A stretch of DNA of 43,561 nucleotides from Ferruginibacter sp. (GTDB taxonomy: Bacteria > Bacteroidota > Bacteroidia > Chitinophagales > Chitinophagaceae). The position numbers were made by a program, and so were the translations under genes. Where the stretch lies: contig JACMKX010000100.1 of assembly GCA_014379905.1 (NCBI GenBank), positions 1 to 43,561 on the forward strand. The letters are read 5' to 3'. The number at the start of each line of letters is the position of its first letter. Position 1 is the stretch's first letter. Shown piece by piece: positions 8,664 to 15,983 of the stretch. Under the pieces are notes generated by a model. It did no database searches. It was not told where the DNA came from and worked only from the letters and a program-made list of their open reading frames with translations.

Positions 8664-8831
8664 TTACTTGTTGTGTAGTAGAGAGGGTAGGCAGTTTGCA
8701 AAACCATCTACTCTTACATTACCACCTACATGCAATTTTTGTTGCGGATTAGCAACACCTATCCCAACATTTTGAGCAGTAATTTTAAATAAACAGGTTT
8801 GAACAATTAAAAATAAAAAGAACTTTTTCAT
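8664..8831 (-). pseudogene. Short secreted protein, probably frameshifted
   Basis: ATG at 8829-8831 gives a signal peptide (MKKFFLFLIVQTCLFKITAQ) and the motif NVGIGVANPQQKLHVGGNV, shared with the start of the tail-collar protein at 15673 and many Bacteroidota fibre-like proteins. The frame ends after 55 residues (FANCLPSLLHNK). Shifting one base at the TTTT run near codon 43 gives LQTAYPLYYTTSNGNKIVYL and a stop whose last base is the first base of the S74 gene start (TAATG at 8625-8629). That coupling suggests that the second frame is the original one and that the gene carries a one-base insertion. It could also be a genuine 55-residue protein. It is absent from a simple list of longer reading frames because it is short. 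Confidence 0.5.
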
Positions 8832-9010
8832 AACAGGAAGTTTAATAATTTTTGATACAACAAAGATTGATCTTTAGAAAATGAAAGGGAATTTTAAGTC
8901 ACTAACCACTACAGGATAATAAATAAAGCAGTATAAAAAAGCCATAAAGCGTAGACGGTAAATTGAAAGATTGACTAAGGAAATTTTACAAACCTTGTTT
9001 ATACCATTAT
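8832..9010. other. Intergenic region upstream of the S74 operon
   Basis: AT-rich, about 180 bp. It should hold the minus-strand promoter of the 8831-to-4966 gene cluster; AATCTTTG about 40 bp before the ATG at 8831 is one mismatch away from the -7 consensus. No clear terminator for the gene ending at 9011 was found. Confidence 0.3.
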
Positions 9011-9580
9011 TCAATGAATATCAAACCGAACAAAATTTTCAAAGAGCACCGGGTTTACGGCCGTTTCATTTTTGACGGACATAATGATGCTGGTTCGATA
9101 ATTTACCAGCTGCCTGATAAAATAAGCGGTACCTGCACTGTCATACCGGTTGTGACTATTGTTTACATTGGTACGTCTTCCAAATAATGACTCTCCTTCG
9201 TCAAATAGCAGGACTACGTTTTTACCGGCAGCATTTTCAAAAACAATGTCCAGGTTTCTCCTGGTTGTTAATATATTTCCCGATACTACCCTTGAAAGAT
9301 CAACGATAAATAAGCCGGCATTTTTCTTTTGTGCCAGAAAGCCCGCTATGTTTCTTTTTTTTATAAAATTTGGCCCGGTAAATACTATGGCATTAAAACT
9401 TTCATTGTTCCAGGAGGATGCTTCTCTTTTTAATCCGGCAGAAAGCGTAGTTTCTGTGCGGTTTAATTTCGCTTCGTTTAGCGGGGCTATTTTCTGCATA
9501 AATGGATTGTCCTGTACCAATGTTACAAACGACAATGAGAAGGCTGCCAGGCATGCAATGAGTAGATATGTTGTTTTCAT
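9011..9580 (-). CDS. Secreted AAA+-like protein lacking nucleotide-binding residues
   Basis: 189 residues with a signal peptide (LLIACLAAFSLSFVTLV). The rest follows the order of an AAA+ ATPase core: IVFTGPNFIKKRNIAGFLAQ sits where Walker A (GPPGTGKT) should be, then LFIVDLSRVVS, NLDIVFENAAGKNVVLLFDE (Walker B), GESLFGRRTNVNNSHNRYDS and SIIMSVKNE at sensor 1. This order matches AAA proteins with FFDEADALFGKR ... AHDRYAN motifs. The P-loop glycines and Lys-Thr are gone, Walker B reads FDEG, and the RR arginine-finger segment is replaced by LFENFVRFDIH. It is therefore expected to be a non-hydrolysing, exported relative, which is unusual since AAA+ proteins act where ATP is present. Function unknown. 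It follows a small lipoprotein gene on the same strand, with a hairpin between them. Confidence 0.6.
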   Translation of the reverse strand: MKTTYLLIACLAAFSLSFVTLVQDNPFMQKIAPLNEAKLNRTETTLSAGLKREASSWNNESFNAIVFTGPNFIKKRNIAGFLAQKKNAGLFIVDLSRVVSGNILTTRRNLDIVFENAAGKNVVLLFDEGESLFGRRTNVNNSHNRYDSAGTAYFIRQLVNYRTSIIMSVKNETAVNPVLFENFVRFDIH

Positions 9581-9612
9581 CTTTTTAAGAGATTAATTTA
9601 ATTAACAATTTT

Positions 9613-9662
9613 AAAGTTTCTTAAAGAGACCAAAACAATGCTTTGACTCTCTAAGAAACTTT
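9613..9662. terminator. Long inverted repeat between the lipoprotein and AAA+-like genes
   Basis: AAAGTTTCTTAAAGAG (9613-9628) pairs with CTCTCTAAGAAACTTT (9647-9662) at 15 of 16 positions, with an 18-nt loop. It lies right after the minus-strand lipoprotein gene ending at 9684 and is the probable end of that transcript. Confidence 0.55.
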
Positions 9663-9683
9663 TTGTACAATGATTGTAACAGG

Positions 9684-10088
9684 CTATTCTACTTTCTTCA
9701 TATACCAGTATCCTCCGCCATATTGCTGCGTTCCTGTACCCCATGTACCGTCTAACTCCCCCGTGTATTTATCAAAATTTGCTATGATGGAAAAAGCTTC
9801 ACCACCGGTAAGTGTGTAGGAGCCTGTGATGGCTTCATCGTTACTGTAAAATGCCCAGGTGCCTTCCCCGGTCTTTTGTCCGTTTGCATCTATCCGCTCC
9901 AATATTCCCCCGGCATGTATCCGGAAACTGAAATGATTGTTATAAGGTTCGCTCAGCACCGAAGATTTACCCACCCATTTTCCAACGATAGCAACAGCTG
10001 CTTCGATGGGGGCTGCTTCTTCTTTACTGCATGAGGTGAAGAAAAAAAATGATAGGATTGCCCCAAAAAATAATTGTTTGATTTGCAT
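9684..10088 (-). CDS. Small lipoprotein of unknown function
   Basis: 134 residues from the ATG at 10086-10088, chosen because MQIKQLFFGAILSFFFFTSC gives a proper lipoprotein signal with Cys20 of the lipobox; an upstream ATG would bury it. The mature part (GKWVGKSSVL ... GTWAFYSNDEAITGSYTLTG ... DGTWGTG) has the G-x-W strand pattern of lipocalin-like or DUF-type outer-membrane lipoproteins of Bacteroidota, such as those with a small beta barrel. No catalytic residues can be named. Followed by a hairpin. Confidence 0.75.
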   Translation of the reverse strand: MQIKQLFFGAILSFFFFTSCSKEEAAPIEAAVAIVGKWVGKSSVLSEPYNNHFSFRIHAGGILERIDANGQKTGEGTWAFYSNDEAITGSYTLTGGEAFSIIANFDKYTGELDGTWGTGTQQYGGGYWYMKKVE

Positions 10089-10365
10089 GACTAATTGATT
10101 TGATAAATGATTTAATAGGACAAAAATGAAGATCAATCAGCAGCGTTTCAATTTTTAGTAAGCCAGCAAGGGAGGATAATTAATGAAGCAGTAAAAAATG
10201 AACACAAGGCGAATGTTTATAATAAGTATGCGGTATTATAGAAGTTATCATTTTAGGCCATCAGCTCATGAACCCGCACGAACGGTTTACCGCTGGTTTT
10301 ATACGGTTCACTCAAAAATTCTTTTTTAATAAGATAACCGGGTGCATTTTTATAAAAATTTATGT

Positions 10366-10806
10366 ATGACATCACAGCAGATAGATCTTATTAAGTCGTC
10401 ATGGGAGATAGTAGCAGTCAATCCTGATTTGGTAGGACAACTTTTCTACAGCAGGCTTTTTGAAATAGCGCCTGAGGTAAAACCAATGTTTGGCGGAACT
10501 TCTATTCTCGTGCAATCAAAAAAGTTAGTAGCAATGCTTTCCTGGGTTGTCAGGATGTTAGATACGGAAGAAGATATAAGAAATGAGCTTACCAAACTGG
10601 CACAGCGCCACGTGAAATATGGTGTAGAAGAAAAACACTATAAATATGTAGGCTCAGCGTTGCTTTGGACCCTGGAAAAAGGATTAGGTAATCACTGGAC
10701 CCTGGAAGTGAAAAGGACCTGGGCTACCTGCTATGCAGCATTATCTTCCACCATGATACATGCTGTTGGCACAGAGAAGAACGATAAGATCATAAAAAAT
10801 AATTAA
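10366..10806 (+). CDS. Single-domain globin (Vitreoscilla-type)
   Basis: About 146 residues from the ATG at 10366; an upstream ATG at 10342 would add eight residues not found in the paralogue. Globin features: LFYSRLFE with Tyr at B10, a Gln at the E7 region (VQSKKL) and the proximal His in LAQRHVKYGV (F8), followed by HYKYVGSALLWTLEKGLG of the G/H helices. No FAD/NAD reductase domain follows, so it is a stand-alone haemoglobin. Relatives bind O2 or NO and help in nitric oxide detoxification or oxygen supply. It forms a three-gene plus-strand unit with a GNAT enzyme (21 bp after) and a second globin. Confidence 0.93.
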   Translation: MTSQQIDLIKSSWEIVAVNPDLVGQLFYSRLFEIAPEVKPMFGGTSILVQSKKLVAMLSWVVRMLDTEEDIRNELTKLAQRHVKYGVEEKHYKYVGSALLWTLEKGLGNHWTLEVKRTWATCYAALSSTMIHAVGTEKNDKIIKNN

Positions 10807-10827
10807 TTAAAAAAAGGTTTATATCTT

Positions 10828-11355
10828 ATGCCTCTAAAAAAAATGCAAATCATGTTAGAAACAGACAGACTCGTAATAAAGCCCCTTACTTACAATCAAT
10901 TAGTGAAATACATCCGGAATGACAGTTCCCTGGAGGTAGAATTACAATTGGAAAATACATCCCGGGAAATTTCGCCCGAGTTAAAAGAGGCGCTGGAGCA
11001 GAGTATTTTACCTGCTGTAGGAGATGAGAATAAAAATTATTTGTACTCAACACTCTGGACTGCCATATCAAAAGAGGAAAATAAGATGGTGGGAGATCTC
11101 TGCATTGTTGGAGAACCCAATGAGGAAGGACAAGTGGAAATAGGTTATGGAACTTATGAGGCCTTCAGAAAAAAAGGATTTATGACAGAAGCGGTAGGTG
11201 GCATGATAGAGTGGGCAAAAACGCAACCCGGGATAAAATCTGTATTTGCTGCAACCGAAAAAACCAACATCGCTTCATTTTCTGTGTTGCAGAAAAACGG
11301 TTTTACCAGGACAGGCGAAACTGCAACAACTTTTACATGGGAATTAAAATTTTAG
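10828..11355 (+). CDS. GNAT-family N-acetyltransferase
   Basis: 175 residues; MLETDRLVIKPLTYNQL at residue 9 onward is the usual start of RimJ/RimL-like acetyltransferases, so the true start may be the ATG at 10852 instead. IGYGTYEAFRKKGFMTEAVG is the acetyl-CoA-binding motif A, and GIKSVFAATEKTNIASFSVLQKNGF is motif B with the typical N-x-x-S-x-x-x-L-x-K-x-G-F. It transfers an acetyl group from acetyl-CoA to an amine, substrate unknown. It is squeezed between two globin genes (21 bp and 46 bp gaps) and so probably co-expressed with them. Confidence 0.9.
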   Translation: MPLKKMQIMLETDRLVIKPLTYNQLVKYIRNDSSLEVELQLENTSREISPELKEALEQSILPAVGDENKNYLYSTLWTAISKEENKMVGDLCIVGEPNEEGQVEIGYGTYEAFRKKGFMTEAVGGMIEWAKTQPGIKSVFAATEKTNIASFSVLQKNGFTRTGETATTFTWELKF

Positions 11356-11401
11356 TGGTAGTTTTTATATATTGCTAACCATACGTGAATAACAAATAAT
11401 T

Positions 11402-11824
11402 ATGACAGCTCAGCAGGTATTACTTGTAAAAAGCAGCTGGAAAATATTCCAGTCCATAGATCCTGTTTTGATAGGAGATGTATTTTACAGCAAGCTTTTT
11501 AGTGCTATGCCAAAATTGAAAAATATGTTTACTACATCAACGGAGGAGCAATCTAAAAAACTGATTGAAATGCTCAATATTATAGTGGGGCGACTCGACC
11601 GGTTGGATGAACTTACGGAAGACATCAGGCAATTAGCAATAAGGCATGTGGACTATGGCGTAAAACCTGCACACTACGATGCTGTAGGCAGTGCATTGCT
11701 TTGGACAATGCAAAAGGGACTTGGTTTAGACTGGAATAAAAATGTAGAAGAGGCATGGGCCGCCTGTTACACTCTCTTGTCAAAAACCATGATGGAAGCA
11801 GCAGGTTATACAAAGTATAAATAA
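11402..11824 (+). CDS. Second single-domain globin, paralogue of the first
   Basis: 140 residues, clearly related along the full length to the globin at 10366 (both share SALLWT, QKGLG/EKGLG and RHVxYGV). Tyr B10 in VFYSKLF, Gln E7 in EEQSKKLIEML and proximal His in LAIRHVDYGV are kept, so haem and ligand binding are expected. It is the last gene of the globin / GNAT / globin unit and ends 8 bp before the convergent sensor kinase gene. The two copies have diverged in the CD region, suggesting different roles or ligand affinity. Confidence 0.93.
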   Translation: MTAQQVLLVKSSWKIFQSIDPVLIGDVFYSKLFSAMPKLKNMFTTSTEEQSKKLIEMLNIIVGRLDRLDELTEDIRQLAIRHVDYGVKPAHYDAVGSALLWTMQKGLGLDWNKNVEEAWAACYTLLSKTMMEAAGYTKYK

Positions 11825-11832
11825 CCAATGCT

Positions 11833-14800
11833 TTATAACAAAGGTACCCTGACAATAAATTTTCCACCCACCTGTTCAGTGGTTAATGCAAGAGAGGAGA
11901 GGTACTTATATAATGTTTGTAAGCTGTGCAATCCCTTTCGGTTACTGTTTTCTACAAACGCTTTCTTTTGTATGTTGTTAGTTACATAAAGGTATTGTGC
12001 ATCAGCAAAAACAGTAATGCTGAGCGGTGCCGACTCATCGATCATATTATGTTTCAGGGCATTTTCTATTAATAGCTGCAAAGTTACCGGCACTATTTTT
12101 CGTTGCATCAATTCCGGGGGAATACTGATATTTATTTTCAAGCCATTTTCAAACCTTGTTTTTAATAAAGAAATATAATGCTTTACAAAGTCCGTCTCAG
12201 CCTGTACGCTCACCAGTTGTGTTTCTTTGTGTGTAAGCAGGTAACGGTACACGGCACTCAATTGTTCCAGGAAGTCAGATGCCAGCTCCCTGTTTTCATA
12301 AATGAGGCTATTGAGCGATGTAAGGCTGTTAAACAGAAAATGTGGATTGAACTGGTTAATAAGATTTTGATATTGTATCTCGGTTTTGTCTTTTTCCAGG
12401 CGGGTAGCCTGCAGCTGCAGCCTGTGAACATTTCTTGTTTGCCGCAAGCGATATTTATAAAGCAGGTACAAAAGAAAAGCAAGTAAAATAATAACGGGTA
12501 TTACAAACCAGGCGGTTCTGTAAAATACGGTACTCACATAAATTGTTATTTCATGCTCCGGTACATTCCAGTCGGAAGGATCGGTGGTAGCTTTATAAAC
12601 AAACCTATAAGTTCCACCGGGTAAATTAGTATAGTTAATATTTCTTTGCTGGGTAATTATCCATTCTTCATTGAAGGGGGCCAGTTTATAGGCATAATAA
12701 ATCTTTTCAGGATTTTCATAATTTAACCCGGTTAATTCGATACTTAAGAAATTCTGATGATAGGCAAGATCTATTCTTTTTATTTCTTCCATATTTTTAT
12801 CCAGGAGAAAATCTTTATTTAATACTTTGAACCCTGAAATGTATACCAATGGCACTACTGGTTTTGTGTGTTGCACATTTTCGGGATAAAACGCGATAAA
12901 TCCCCTGTAGGTAGGATAAATAAACCGGCCATCACGGGTACTGGCAGCCTGCTGATCATTAAAATCATTGGTGGATAAACCATCACTACGGTTAAAAATT
13001 GAAAAGAATTTACGTCCGGGATCAAGCATACAGAGGCCATTACCTGTTCCGATCCATATGCGGTTGGCATCATCTACCCTCAATGCGGCTGTTTTATTAG
13101 AAGGCAATCCGTCATCTGTACTAAAATTCCTGAATTTTTGTGTGCTGGTATCAAGGCTGCTCAAACCATCATGTGTAGCTATCCATATAACTCCTTTTTG
13201 ATCTTCAATTACAGAGGTTACAAAATCGTTACAAAGAGAATTGGCATCAGCTTCATCGTGCAGGTAATGTTTTATGACCTTTCTTTGAGGATGATAATAC
13301 AGCAATCCTCTTTTATAAACGCCCATCCAAAGTCCCTGTTTTGAGTCTTCAAAAATGTTCCTGATATTCTTTTTAAAATTTTTATTGATCAATGTATCAT
13401 CAGCTGCATCTTTGAATAGCTGGGTTTTCTTATCAAAAATTTGCAGGCCTCCGGTTCCGCCAACATATAATTCATCCCTGGATGTCGACAGTAGTGCCCA
13501 TACAAAATAACTTTTTAAAGAATCGGCATTATTAAATATCTTAATTTTTTTTGTCAGAGGATCAAATCGGTTGAGCCAGCTGCCTGTACCAATCCAGATA
13601 TTACCGGTTTTATCCTCAGCCAGGGAGCGGATGCTGTTAAAGGACAGGAGGGAAGGATTTTTTTCGTCATTATAATAATTAGTGTAAGTGCCCTTAGCAG
13701 AGTCATACAGGGAAATACCTTTGGAGGTGCCAAACCACAAATTGCCACGCCGGTCCTGTAGGGCGGCCCTGCCCCAGTCGTGCAGCAACGACGGTTGTAT
13801 TACTGCGCTGGGTTGATAAGAGGTAAACATTTTATTGGCGGGATTGAACCTGTCTAATCCATATCCCTCCAGCCCAATCCATATCATACCCGACCGGCTT
13901 TGGTAAATGTTGGTAACACAGGTTCCTGCTATACTTGATTTTAGCAAAGCATCATTCCGGTAATGAAAAAAAGAATCTTTCTCCGGTAAATATAAACTCA
14001 GCGCTGAAGTAAAACCACCTACCCAAACCTTGCCATCCTGGTCAGAAAATAAATAAAATATCCTGTTCTCTTTCCAGCCCATATTGCTGTTTGAAAAGCC
14101 GGTATAATATTTTATTCGTTTTGTAGCAGGATGCCATTTTACTACCACAGTATTTGTAAAGCCGCAACCAAACCATACAAAACCATTTTTATCTTTTGTA
14201 ACGGCTGTAATAAGATTATTTTTTATATGGTAAATATCTGCCTCATCAGAAACAATATCCGGTAAAATAATTTGCTGATGATAATCATAAACTTTTGGGC
14301 CTGAGTTGGTAGCCAGGTACAGCAGGCCATTTTCTTTGTCTAAATAAAAATCATTGATGCGGTTGCTGCAAACATTCATCACAGCGGCATTTTTATGGGT
14401 TTTATAATGAGTGAAATTCCCGGTTTTCGGGTTAAATTCTATCAACCCGGCAGAGCTTGCCAACCAAAAAATTCCTTTCTCATCTTCAGCAATCTTTGTA
14501 ATAGTGGCATTAAAAGGGCTGCTGTAGTTGATGAAGCTATTACTGTCATAAATGTATTGACTCAGGTAACTATCATTCACTATCCAAACAAAGCCTGCCT
14601 TGTCCGTAAAGGTGGCCCAGATGAAGTTTCCACCTAAAGAACCCGGGTCGTTTTTATGATGATAAAAAGAAGTCACGTCATAACCATTATAACGGCTTAG
14701 TCCGTACTGTGTACCTACCCACATGTAACCATATTTATCCTGCGTAACTGATTTTACGGTTCCATCCGGCAAACCTTGTTCTGTATTTAAGTGAAGAAAT

Positions 14801-14886
14801 TTTAATTGCGGTGCCTGTGCAAAAATTTTTATTTGCAGTACACTAAAAAATACCAGCATTAATACAATCCTGTATTTGCAAAGCAT
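11833..14886 (-). CDS. Reg_prop/Y_Y_Y sensor histidine kinase (LytS-type catalytic domain)
   Basis: 1017 residues from the ATG at 14884-14886, preferred over 14982 because MLCKYRIVLMLVFFSVLQIK is a clear signal peptide ending near IFAQA. The periplasmic part (about 25-690) is built of Reg_prop beta-propeller blades (DKYGYMWVGTQYGLSRYNG, GNIWIGTGSWLNRFDP, GVIWIATHDGLSSLDT), then a Y_Y_Y domain (YKLAPFNEEWIITQQRNINY, TNLPGGTYRF). One membrane helix (WFVIPVIILLAFLLYLLYKY) leads to a PF06580 histidine kinase with QFNPHFLFNSLTSLNSLIYE and an HATPase part (LQLLIENALKHN). It lacks the fused receiver and AraC domain of hybrid systems, so it needs a partner, most likely a LytTR regulator such as the one at 4966-5736. 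In relatives the ligands are often polysaccharide fragments. Confidence 0.92.
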   Translation of the reverse strand: MLCKYRIVLMLVFFSVLQIKIFAQAPQLKFLHLNTEQGLPDGTVKSVTQDKYGYMWVGTQYGLSRYNGYDVTSFYHHKNDPGSLGGNFIWATFTDKAGFVWIVNDSYLSQYIYDSNSFINYSSPFNATITKIAEDEKGIFWLASSAGLIEFNPKTGNFTHYKTHKNAAVMNVCSNRINDFYLDKENGLLYLATNSGPKVYDYHQQIILPDIVSDEADIYHIKNNLITAVTKDKNGFVWFGCGFTNTVVVKWHPATKRIKYYTGFSNSNMGWKENRIFYLFSDQDGKVWVGGFTSALSLYLPEKDSFFHYRNDALLKSSIAGTCVTNIYQSRSGMIWIGLEGYGLDRFNPANKMFTSYQPSAVIQPSLLHDWGRAALQDRRGNLWFGTSKGISLYDSAKGTYTNYYNDEKNPSLLSFNSIRSLAEDKTGNIWIGTGSWLNRFDPLTKKIKIFNNADSLKSYFVWALLSTSRDELYVGGTGGLQIFDKKTQLFKDAADDTLINKNFKKNIRNIFEDSKQGLWMGVYKRGLLYYHPQRKVIKHYLHDEADANSLCNDFVTSVIEDQKGVIWIATHDGLSSLDTSTQKFRNFSTDDGLPSNKTAALRVDDANRIWIGTGNGLCMLDPGRKFFSIFNRSDGLSTNDFNDQQAASTRDGRFIYPTYRGFIAFYPENVQHTKPVVPLVYISGFKVLNKDFLLDKNMEEIKRIDLAYHQNFLSIELTGLNYENPEKIYYAYKLAPFNEEWIITQQRNINYTNLPGGTYRFVYKATTDPSDWNVPEHEITIYVSTVFYRTAWFVIPVIILLAFLLYLLYKYRLRQTRNVHRLQLQATRLEKDKTEIQYQNLINQFNPHFLFNSLTSLNSLIYENRELASDFLEQLSAVYRYLLTHKETQLVSVQAETDFVKHYISLLKTRFENGLKINISIPPELMQRKIVPVTLQLLIENALKHNMIDESAPLSITVFADAQYLYVTNNIQKKAFVENSNRKGLHSLQTLYKYLSSLALTTEQVGGKFIVRVPLL

Positions 14887-15007
14887 CCGAATTAAATTAT
14901 ATGAAAAGAAATTTTTCAGTTTAATAAATATACTTGTTAGAAGGTTAGTATCAAAACTGTAAACTAAAGAGCGGTGCCTCAATTTGAAAAACTGTCAGCC
15001 GGGGCCT

Positions 15008-15079
15008 GCCTGCCGGCAGGCTTATCGAAGGCGAAGTTGAAAACCGGGTATGTTCCGGTTTCGTTCCGATAGCTATCGG
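15008..15079. repeat. Cluster of three palindromes
   Basis: Within 72 bp are GCCTGCCGGCAGGC (15008-15021), AAACCGG/CCGGTTT arms (15041-15047 and 15055-15061) and CCGATAGCTATCGG (15066-15079). The first and third are perfect 14-bp palindromes. Such GC-rich palindromes stand out against AT-rich surroundings and look like a dispersed intergenic repeat. It lies between two minus-strand genes and may also act as a terminator after the gene ending at 15152. Confidence 0.6.
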
Positions 15080-15151
15080 GACAACCTGACAACTATTGGT
15101 GAATTCTTTTCAAACTGATACCCTTCCAAATAAAAGAAACAGGCATTTAAA

Positions 15152-15673
15152 TTAATTGACTTCGCCCCTCAGCCATGAGGCGCCGGTGGCCGGGGCGCCA
15201 AATCCAACCGGTACAGCACCACGCAGATCCGGTAACGCGAAATGAGTAGTACCGTTTCCCCCATAGGTTGTGCCTAACACTGAAAATAGGGACAGGTTGT
15301 TATTGAGTGACAACAATTGACCATGACAAAACATAAAACCCAGTGGCGCAAAACTTCCCGCAAATAATCTTATTTCTCCTATGATGGTATTGGAATAAGC
15401 AGGGGTGCCGCCGGACTGTGGAGGAAAAATTCCACCGGTTGCAATTATATAACTCATACCAATACCTTTATTTCCTTTGGAAAATTCAAGGAGGCCTGAA
15501 CTTCCTTTTTTTGCTATATCATGCTGGTTGCCCTGTGTTATAAATAAACCACCCGCTTTTACATTACCATTTACTTCCAGTTTTTCTGTAGGAGCGCCTG
15601 TACCTATACCAATATTTTGTGCAAACGTTCCGTTGGAACACAGTAAACTTAAAAAAATAATGATCTTTTCCAT
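15152..15673 (-). CDS. Truncated tail-collar (microcystin-dependent-protein-like) secreted protein
   Basis: 173 residues from the ATG at 15671-15673, chosen for the signal peptide MEKIIIFLSLLCSNGTFAQ; the longer reading frame upstream is not protein-like. After NIGIGTGAPTEKLEVNGNVK comes a phage Tail_Collar domain: GEIRLFAGSFAPLGFMFCHG, LLSLNNNLSLFSVLGTTYGG and HFALPDLRGAVPVG. Full-length relatives continue with a segment ending in a QMPxHxH-type motif; here the protein stops at SWLRGEVN. So about the last third of the domain is missing. Such proteins are surface or secreted in Bacteroidota, function unclear. Upstream of the sensor kinase on the same strand, but separated from it by 265 bp and a palindrome cluster. 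Confidence 0.78.
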   Translation of the reverse strand: MEKIIIFLSLLCSNGTFAQNIGIGTGAPTEKLEVNGNVKAGGLFITQGNQHDIAKKGSSGLLEFSKGNKGIGMSYIIATGGIFPPQSGGTPAYSNTIIGEIRLFAGSFAPLGFMFCHGQLLSLNNNLSLFSVLGTTYGGNGTTHFALPDLRGAVPVGFGAPATGASWLRGEVN

Positions 15674-15983
15674 GGAGTGTATTTTTATTAATGCCTTATT
15701 AAAATTGCCTTTCATTACAACTATAAATGATAACAATATTGAGTTATATAAAATGGCAAGGGAAATTTTTGTTTGCGGCTAAGGGCAAAAGAAAGATAAA
15801 GCAGTAAAAAAGAGGGACGAACCGTAAGAGTAAAATCAATTAGATTTTAATTGCTGGTAATTTTATTTTCTCCGGGCGAAAACGTTATCGTTAGATACCT
15901 GGCAGTATCTTGATTGGGCGTATTTTATGGGCTATCTTTATCCCTGGTCTATGCATTCCGGGCCGTCAAATAAATTGTATACA
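15674..15983. other. Intergenic region with divergent promoters
   Basis: It separates the minus-strand tail-collar gene from the plus-strand GH88 gene. It holds a near-consensus promoter for GH88 (15914-15940). On the minus strand a TATCTTTC sequence about 125 bp upstream of 15673 could be a weak -7 box. No other structure was seen. Confidence 0.45.
15914..15940 (+). promoter_or_regulatory. Promoter for the GH88 gene
   Basis: TTG at 15914-15916 and TATCTTTA at 15933-15940 lie 19 bp apart; one base differs from the TAnnTTTG consensus. The expected transcript start near 15947 falls after the upstream ATG at 15927 and before the ATG at 15984, which supports 15984 as the real start. Confidence 0.4.

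Noticed and set aside
9159..9596. 145-residue plus-strand reading frame opposite the AAA+-like gene
   Set aside because: It is a shadow frame; the minus strand has a signal peptide and a family-like motif order.
15152..15673. Tail-collar and S74 domains as signs of a prophage
   Set aside because: No capsid, terminase, portal, lysis or integrase genes are present, and both proteins have signal peptides, which fits exported host proteins.
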